Assembly: GCA_964582985.1 (NCBI GenBank)
Contig: CAZOUM010000102.1
Span: forward strand, 1 to 6,086
Reading direction: 5' to 3'
DNA: 6,086 nucleotides
Source of the DNA: CAZQYB01 sp964582985
Lineage (GTDB): Bacteria > Planctomycetota > Phycisphaerae > Sedimentisphaerales > Anaerobacaceae
The notes beneath the pieces were generated by a model. It did not search any database. It was given only the letters and a program-made list of their open reading frames with translations, and was not told the DNA's origin. The first letter of the stretch is position 1, and every line of letters begins with the position of its first letter. Shown piece after piece: positions 1-5,300 of the stretch. Both the position numbers and the translations under genes were made by a program.

Positions 1-45
1 CTGCCTCGCTAACCTTCCAGCCCTAAAAAAAAATTTCTGTCTTCG

Positions 46-63
46 AGGGCGAAAAGGGCGAAG
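46..63. repeat. 9-bp tandem repeat, two copies
   Basis: AGGGCGAAA is followed directly by AGGGCGAAG, differing only in the last base. The flanks CTTCG (41-45) and CGAAG (59-63) are also complementary. It lies outside any gene. It could be chance or part of a dispersed intergenic repeat; function unknown. Confidence 0.45.
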
Positions 64-118
64 AATGAGCCAAAATGGCTGATAATGTGGGCAAGCGGGG
101 CAATTTGGGGGATAGCCA

Positions 119-147
119 TTGATATTATTTAGGGGGTTTGCTATAAT
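119..147 (+). promoter_or_regulatory. Predicted sigma70 promoter P1 (extended -10)
   Basis: TTGATA (119-124, five of six matches to TTGACA) and a perfect TATAAT (142-147) are separated by the optimal 17 bases. TG at 139-140 gives an extended -10, TGCTATAAT. The predicted start is near 154, leaving a leader of about 200 bases before tpsB. This is the best promoter match in the window. It is a consensus match only, and AT-rich intergenic DNA yields chance hits. Confidence 0.55.
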
Positions 148-218
148 AAGAAGCTAAGTGTGCATAATCTTCTCAGACGATGGAGTTAGTTTATTTTGAA
201 AGAAAAAAATAATAGTTT

Positions 219-248
219 TTGTGGAGAAAGTAATAATTCTGGTATAAT
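219..248 (+). promoter_or_regulatory. Predicted sigma70 promoter P2 (extended -10)
   Basis: A perfect extended -10, TGGTATAAT, lies at 240-248. The -35 is poor: TTGTGG (219-224, three of six) with an 18-base spacer, as is common for extended -10 promoters. A/T tracts at 202-220 could act like an UP element. The predicted start is near 255, about 100 bases before the tpsB ATG. P1 and P2 may be tandem promoters of the same operon. Confidence 0.45.
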
Positions 249-342
249 GCCCAGCTCTGTAACCTGTTCGATTCAATTTGACTTAAAAAGAGTGTTTTAT
301 TTTTGTTTTTTAATAAGGGCATTTAACCAAGGATTATTTTTT

Positions 343-348
343 AAGGAG
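343..348 (+). promoter_or_regulatory. Ribosome binding site of tpsB
   Basis: AAGGAG with 7 bases to the ATG at 356. This strong, well-spaced site decides the start over the in-frame ATGs at 374 and 383, which lack one and would shorten the signal peptide. Confidence 0.85.
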
Positions 349-355
349 ACTAAAT

Positions 356-2272
356 ATGGATAGTGCGACAAGGATGACAAGGATGCGAAGCGGGGCGTTC
401 CGTCTGTTCTTGTGTATTGTCATCTGTTTCTCGGTTTGGGATACGGCTTTGACTCTTGCACAAACAGAGAGAATGACAGAGGCGGAAATAATTGAGGTGA
501 AAAAGGAGGCTGAGGCCAAAGCCAAGCGAGAAGCGAGAAGAGCTAAGGCCAGGTTGAAACAGGAAAAGATTATCGCAGGACTAACCTTTCCGGTAGACGA
601 CAGTCAGCGCTTCACCGTCAGAGAGTTGCGCATCAGCGGTAATACTCTGGTATCAACTGATGAATTGTTGAAGGATATACCTGCCGTGTTTAATGCTTCG
701 GACAAACCCCTGCGCAATGCTGAAAGTCAGGACCTTTTCGACTTTAGGGTTCTGCAGGATATTGATACACGACCAGGCGAACCTCGTGGGGTCTCGGCAA
801 GAACTATTGGGGGCTTCGTCCAATACCTCCTGTCCGTTTACCAAGATAGGAATTATGCGGGCGTATATGTTTATGTACCAAAGGAGGCTGTCAGAACAGG
901 TGCGCTTGAGGGCGACGTCCTACCCATCAAAATTATTGAGGCGAGCGTTACGGATGTTACGGTGAGATACTACGACCCTGACCAGAAGGAAAAGGAGAAA
1001 GGAAACCTCCGGCGGTCGGCTGTCGAAAAATGGTCCCCAGTGAAAACCGGACGGGTAGCAAACAAGAAAAAACTGGATGACTTTGTCAACCTGCTCAACC
1101 TCAACCCGGACAGATACGTTTCTGCAGCCGTGACCAGAGGTGCTGTACCGAAGTCGCTTGCCGTAAGATATGATATATATGAGGCAAACCCCTGGCATTA
1201 TTTTATCCAGGCAGATAACTCCGGCACCAAGGAAAGGCAGTGGAACCCCAGAATCGGCGTCATCAATACCAACCTGTTGGGCATAGATGACACATTCACC
1301 GCGATTTTTCAGTCTGCTTTGGATTCAACTTGGAACGAGAACTACTCCATTTACGGCAGCTATGATTTTCCCATCCTGAACCCTCGGTTGCGGCTTAACG
1401 TTTATGGCGCCCACAGCGAGTTTGATATAAGCCCTGAGTCCGGCATATTCGATTTTACCGGCAGGGGAACGTTCTATGGAGGTAGATTGCGATACAATCT
1501 CCTACAGAAGAACGGCTGGTTCTTTGATGTAAGCGGTATGATTGAACATACACGAAGCAAAGTCAATCCCTCCTTGTTCACGACCTTTCTGGGAACGGAT
1601 GTCAAGTTCTGGCTGTGGGGAATGGGGGCCAACCTGCATCGTCGAGATGATATGTCAAATACTTCAATTAGCATTGACCAATATTCAAGCCTGGGCGGCG
1701 AATCCAGCGGGAGTGAGTTTAGGCTGGCAAGAACAAATTCTGAGTCTATGTTTACTTTTTACACCGCGTCGGCAGCCCACAGTCAATACTTGGACACTGA
1801 TAAGGTCCATCGTATCAGCGGCACTTTCAGGTACGTGGAACCCAAGGATAGACTGGTGCCTGCGAAAATGACCACATTTGGCGGGATGTACACTGTTAGA
1901 GGCTACGATGAATATGAAGTTGTTGCCGATGGCGGCCTACTGCTGTCGTTGCAATATGAATTTGACATCATCAAACGTTGGGAGTCCAAGGAAAGAAAAG
2001 AAGGGCCGCGGAAGCCGGAGGCAAAGAAACCCTTCGTCAGAAAAGTTGCGCCCTTGTTCTTCTTTGATTATGGGCGATCCAAGGTCCGCGAACCTATGCC
2101 AGCTTTAGGCGAAAAGAGACATGAGGAGATGATATCAATAGGTCCGGGCACAATTTTGGAGCTTGGCGGTGATTTTAGTGCCGGCGTATACTACGGATAT
2201 CCACTGAGAACAACAGACGATACGAGAAGCAGCAAGGGCCGATTGAGCGTTGTTATGACAAAACGATTTTAA
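356..2272 (+). CDS. TpsB-family outer-membrane transporter (ShlB/FhaC/HecB type)
   Basis: This 638-residue protein probably secretes the TpsA protein encoded next to it. Seen: a signal peptide (basic residues 6-16, hydrophobic core 17-34, likely cleavage after A35); a highly charged Lys/Glu/Arg/Ala helix (40-72); POTRA1 from F86 (FTVRELRISGN) to about 195, containing the QDRNYAG helix end; POTRA2 from about 192 (KIIEASV) to 280; then a beta-barrel opening with DNSG (287-290) and NTNLLGIDD. Family landmarks are VRGY (514-517), the loop-6 motif, and F-x-D-x-G (569-573), whose Asp pairs with the VRGY Arg in FhaC. The protein ends in Phe, typical of outer-membrane barrels. It is longer than FhaC or ShlB (roughly 550-590) because of the charged helix, about 30 extra residues in POTRA1 (near 113-140) and a Lys/Arg/Glu-rich insert (540-562). 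A BamA or TamA homologue is unlikely given two POTRAs and the tpsA neighbour. Confidence 0.93.
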   Translation: MDSATRMTRMRSGAFRLFLCIVICFSVWDTALTLAQTERMTEAEIIEVKKEAEAKAKREARRAKARLKQEKIIAGLTFPVDDSQRFTVRELRISGNTLVSTDELLKDIPAVFNASDKPLRNAESQDLFDFRVLQDIDTRPGEPRGVSARTIGGFVQYLLSVYQDRNYAGVYVYVPKEAVRTGALEGDVLPIKIIEASVTDVTVRYYDPDQKEKEKGNLRRSAVEKWSPVKTGRVANKKKLDDFVNLLNLNPDRYVSAAVTRGAVPKSLAVRYDIYEANPWHYFIQADNSGTKERQWNPRIGVINTNLLGIDDTFTAIFQSALDSTWNENYSIYGSYDFPILNPRLRLNVYGAHSEFDISPESGIFDFTGRGTFYGGRLRYNLLQKNGWFFDVSGMIEHTRSKVNPSLFTTFLGTDVKFWLWGMGANLHRRDDMSNTSISIDQYSSLGGESSGSEFRLARTNSESMFTFYTASAAHSQYLDTDKVHRISGTFRYVEPKDRLVPAKMTTFGGMYTVRGYDEYEVVADGGLLLSLQYEFDIIKRWESKERKEGPRKPEAKKPFVRKVAPLFFFDYGRSKVREPMPALGEKRHEEMISIGPGTILELGGDFSAGVYYGYPLRTTDDTRSSKGRLSVVMTKRF

Positions 2273-2273
2273 C

Positions 2274-2291
2274 TTCCACCCCAGGGTGGAA
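2274..2291 (+). promoter_or_regulatory. Intercistronic hairpin between tpsB and tpsA
   Basis: TTCCACC (2274-2280) and GGTGGAA (2285-2291) form a perfect 7-bp stem with loop CCAG, beginning two bases after the tpsB stop codon. No T-run follows, so it is not a canonical intrinsic terminator. It could stabilise the upstream mRNA end or set the tpsB:tpsA ratio. The structure is visible in the sequence; the role is inference. Confidence 0.4.
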
Positions 2292-2360
2292 TTATGGAAG
2301 GGAGAACCTAAATAGCGGGGAGGGAACCATAAAACAGAATAGTATTTTTGAACAAAGTTG

Positions 2361-2366
2361 AAGGAG
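2361..2366 (+). promoter_or_regulatory. Ribosome binding site of tpsA
   Basis: AAGGAG with 8 bases to the ATG at 2375. It closely matches the tpsB site and supports that start over the upstream in-frame TTG at 2348 and the internal ATG at 2423. Confidence 0.85.
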
Positions 2367-2374
2367 AAGAAAAA

Positions 2375-5300
2375 ATGGAAAGAGCAAGAAAGATTTCGAA
2401 GAAGTATTATCTGAGACAGATTATGGCCTGCTGGCTGTCGTGCTGGATGCTTTTCGGCATACCAGTTCAGGTTGTGATGGCCGACCCGAACCCCGGTAGT
2501 AATGTGATCCCGGGGCCGGGAAATGTCATCAGCACTTCGCCGGGAACCGGACTTGGATGGACCGGTGGCGGTGTGGACGTTGGGATTAACTCAAATGCCG
2601 GCAACAACATCATCACGTGGAACAACTTCGACATCGGCGAGAACGCCACCTTAACGTTCAATCAGGCCAGTGGATGGGTTTTAAATAACGTTCAGGCCGG
2701 GGATGCGATGGCAACCGGTATTTTCGGCGACCTTTTTGGCCCGGACTGCGGTCTGATTGTTGTTAATCCGCTGGGTGTTGTCTTCGGACCCGACTCCCTT
2801 GTCCAGGCCCAGAATTTCATAGCTTCCAGCTTGAGTATTTCAGACGCCGACTTTATGAATGGCATCTACTCTTTCACGGGCGGCGGAGTAGGAGAGGTTG
2901 CCAACTACGGCAGTATTTCCGCTGAGCAAGTCGCCCTCATCGGAAAGAAAGTCCTCAACGCCGGTGTCATAAGGAGCCCGGGCGGATATGTCTTAATGGC
3001 TGCCGGTGACAGAGTCTTTTTAGGCCAGGAGGGCAGCGATGTTGTTGTCGAGGTAGGTTCTGTCACAGTACCGCAAGACACTCCGATTGAGGGTTTGGGC
3101 GACGTCATTAACGAGGGTACAATCGAGGCGGCAGGCGGAAAGATTGTTCTTGCTGCCGGCGATACCTTTTCCAGAGCCATAGATGGTCTGGATTCCTTAT
3201 CATTAGCTGTTAGTGGCGGCACCGGCCGAGTTGGTCAATTCGGCACTATCAATGCAGACGGAGTCGAAGGCGACGGCGGCAGTGTTACTCTGACCGCTGC
3301 TGATGTAGTTGCTCTCGGCAGCGATAGCGTGACCACCGCTAACGCCGGAACTAACGGTAATGGCGGCGAGGTCATTGTTTACTCGCCCGAAATGGCCCTT
3401 TTCCGGCCAAGCGCACTCGTCGAAGCTAAGGGCGGAAGCCAATCAGGCGATGGCGGCTTCTTCGAAATATCAGGGCATGAGTACGTCGAAGTAGTTGGCC
3501 AGATTGATTTAACCGCGGAAAACGGAGCAAAGGGCCAGTTTGTTATAGATCCGTACAACATTAAGATCGTTGATGGTGGCTCGGATTATTTCCCACTTTT
3601 AAATTGGAATTGGGGTTTGTGGGACCCTGGTGATAGTGAGTGGAACCCTCGGCCAAGTCCTCTTTCTGGATATTCCCGATTGGACATAGATTGGCTGGAG
3701 TACTACCTTTATAAGTCAGATGTAACAATATCTACGGATAGCGCATTGCCTTGTTTTCCTGGATCTCAGGAAGGTTGGGTCATTTTTGATGCGGGCAGAG
3801 ACGTTGTAAGTGAAAAAGAGTGGAAAGGGCGTTGGACAAAAGGGCCATGGTATGTCCCTGCTAATACCACCAGCGACAACTCATTGACCGTTAATGCCAA
3901 TGCATTTATCCAGTTCATGCCCGACAGTGGAATTGATTTTGCAGGCAGTGGGAACGTAACATTGAATGCCGGTTCGCATATTGACATAGGTGCGGGTATT
4001 GACTTGAGAGGCGGCGGCAGTTTTGAGGCGTATTCCGGGCTGAATACCCCGCTTTATGCAGATATTCTCGCCGACAACTATATCAAGGCCGGCAGTATCT
4101 TGCTGGATGCCAGCGCCGGTATTTTGAGTAACGTAGAGGCCAAAGAGCTGACAGCGACGGTGGGCAATATCGAGATAGCAGCGTCGGACTGGACAATCCA
4201 TTTGCATGGCAATGTGGATACCGATACTTATGATGCCGGTGATATTATTCTGCATAACCACACCGTTGCCGATGACGGCGTGAAGCTCGATGCCGGTCAT
4301 GATGTGATTTTGTACTGCAACAAGACCCTGACCGGCGATGGAGATTTGGATGTTAAAGCAGGTAACATCATCGACTTTGGCGGCGATGTGTATGCAAGCG
4401 GGTACCTTAATCTGGACGCAGGAGTTAAAACCTATGCTGCCGGCGATATCGGGGCAGGCGGTGCTTTAACTGTGGAAGGTGACTTGGAGCTTGACGGGGA
4501 CCCACCCTGCTGTGGGCGTAGAGACCAGACGGTGTACTCGCAGAATGGAACATTAACGATAAACGGCGCAACGCTCAAGAGTACAGGCGGCAACCTCACG
4601 CTTCTGTCAGGCGACCAGGGAGAGGGTAGTATGTACACCAGGGACGTAACGGTCCTGGATGGCAGATTAACTGCCGAAGCTCAAGGCCGTCTTATGCTTG
4701 ACGGAGATATTCGGTCTAAGAATAAGATGACGCTGACCTCTAATAGCGACGAAATTGACGGACCTGGAAGTGAATCTAATATCCTAAAAGCCTACGGGAC
4801 ACTTACTACCGAGAGTTGCTTGGCTGATATCGAGATCACTGCGAAAAATAGTGGGATATATCTGTACGGTGATGTTGACGCCGGTCGTGACCTTCTGCTC
4901 AATAACTACACATATACAAGTTCTGCCGGATTAACACTTGAAGCCGGTAGAGACGTAAAGGTTAAAGACAACTACATGTTAGACGCCGCAGGTAATTTGC
5001 TTGTTGAAGCAGGTGACAACATCATTCTCGGCCAACTGAGAGGAAGAAACCAAGCAAACCTGATAACTCTGGACGCCGGGGATAATGTTGTGGTCAACGG
5101 CACAGTCGATACGACAACGGTAGAACTGGGTTATAACGGCGATCTGGTCGTTGAAGCAGGTGACAACATCATGTTTGGCGATGATGTAGCTGTGAAAGGC
5201 AGCTTGGTAGCAAGAGCCGGTTTGGACATTGCTCCTTCGTGGTGCCCTTCTTCGGGCGAAGGTTTTATCGAAGCTGCCGGAGATATTACAGCGGCTGATA

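Larger units (their letters stand above)
1..355. other. Leader region upstream of tpsB, no supported gene
   Basis: I see no convincing gene here. Open stretches on the + strand are short and lack ribosome sites; the longest ends at a stop at 130-132 and its only ATG (85) would give 15 codons. The region becomes markedly AT-rich after about 120. It holds a 9-base tandem repeat (46-63), a small hairpin AGCCA-AAA-TGGCT (68-80), two promoter-like elements and the tpsB ribosome site. The upstream neighbour is not in the window, so whether transcription enters from it is unknown. Confidence 0.6.

Noticed and set aside
75..122. 15-codon open frame (ATG at 75) in the leader
   Set aside because: It has no ribosome site and runs into the predicted -35 box; ORFs this short are expected by chance.
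284..316. TAAAA/TTTTA hairpin followed by a T-run, resembling a terminator
   Set aside because: The stem is five A-T pairs only and too weak; the T-run fits the general AT-richness ahead of the tpsB ribosome site.
1542..1871. 109-residue open frame on the + strand inside tpsB
   Set aside because: It sits out of frame within the barrel-coding part of tpsB, whose own frame carries the conserved motifs; no ribosome site was noted.
356..2272. BamA/TamA-type assembly factor for the first gene
   Set aside because: It has two POTRA-like domains, DNSG and VRGY in TpsB context, and a neighbouring TpsA. BamA would carry more POTRAs and sit among other genes.
2905..3222. 105-residue open frame on the - strand
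   Set aside because: It is a Pro/Ser/Thr-rich shadow of the TPS domain of tpsA, whose motifs are clearly on the + strand.
3881..4300. 139-residue open frame on the - strand
   Set aside because: It is a shadow of the tpsA beta-helix, with low-complexity Ile/Gly content and no family resemblance.
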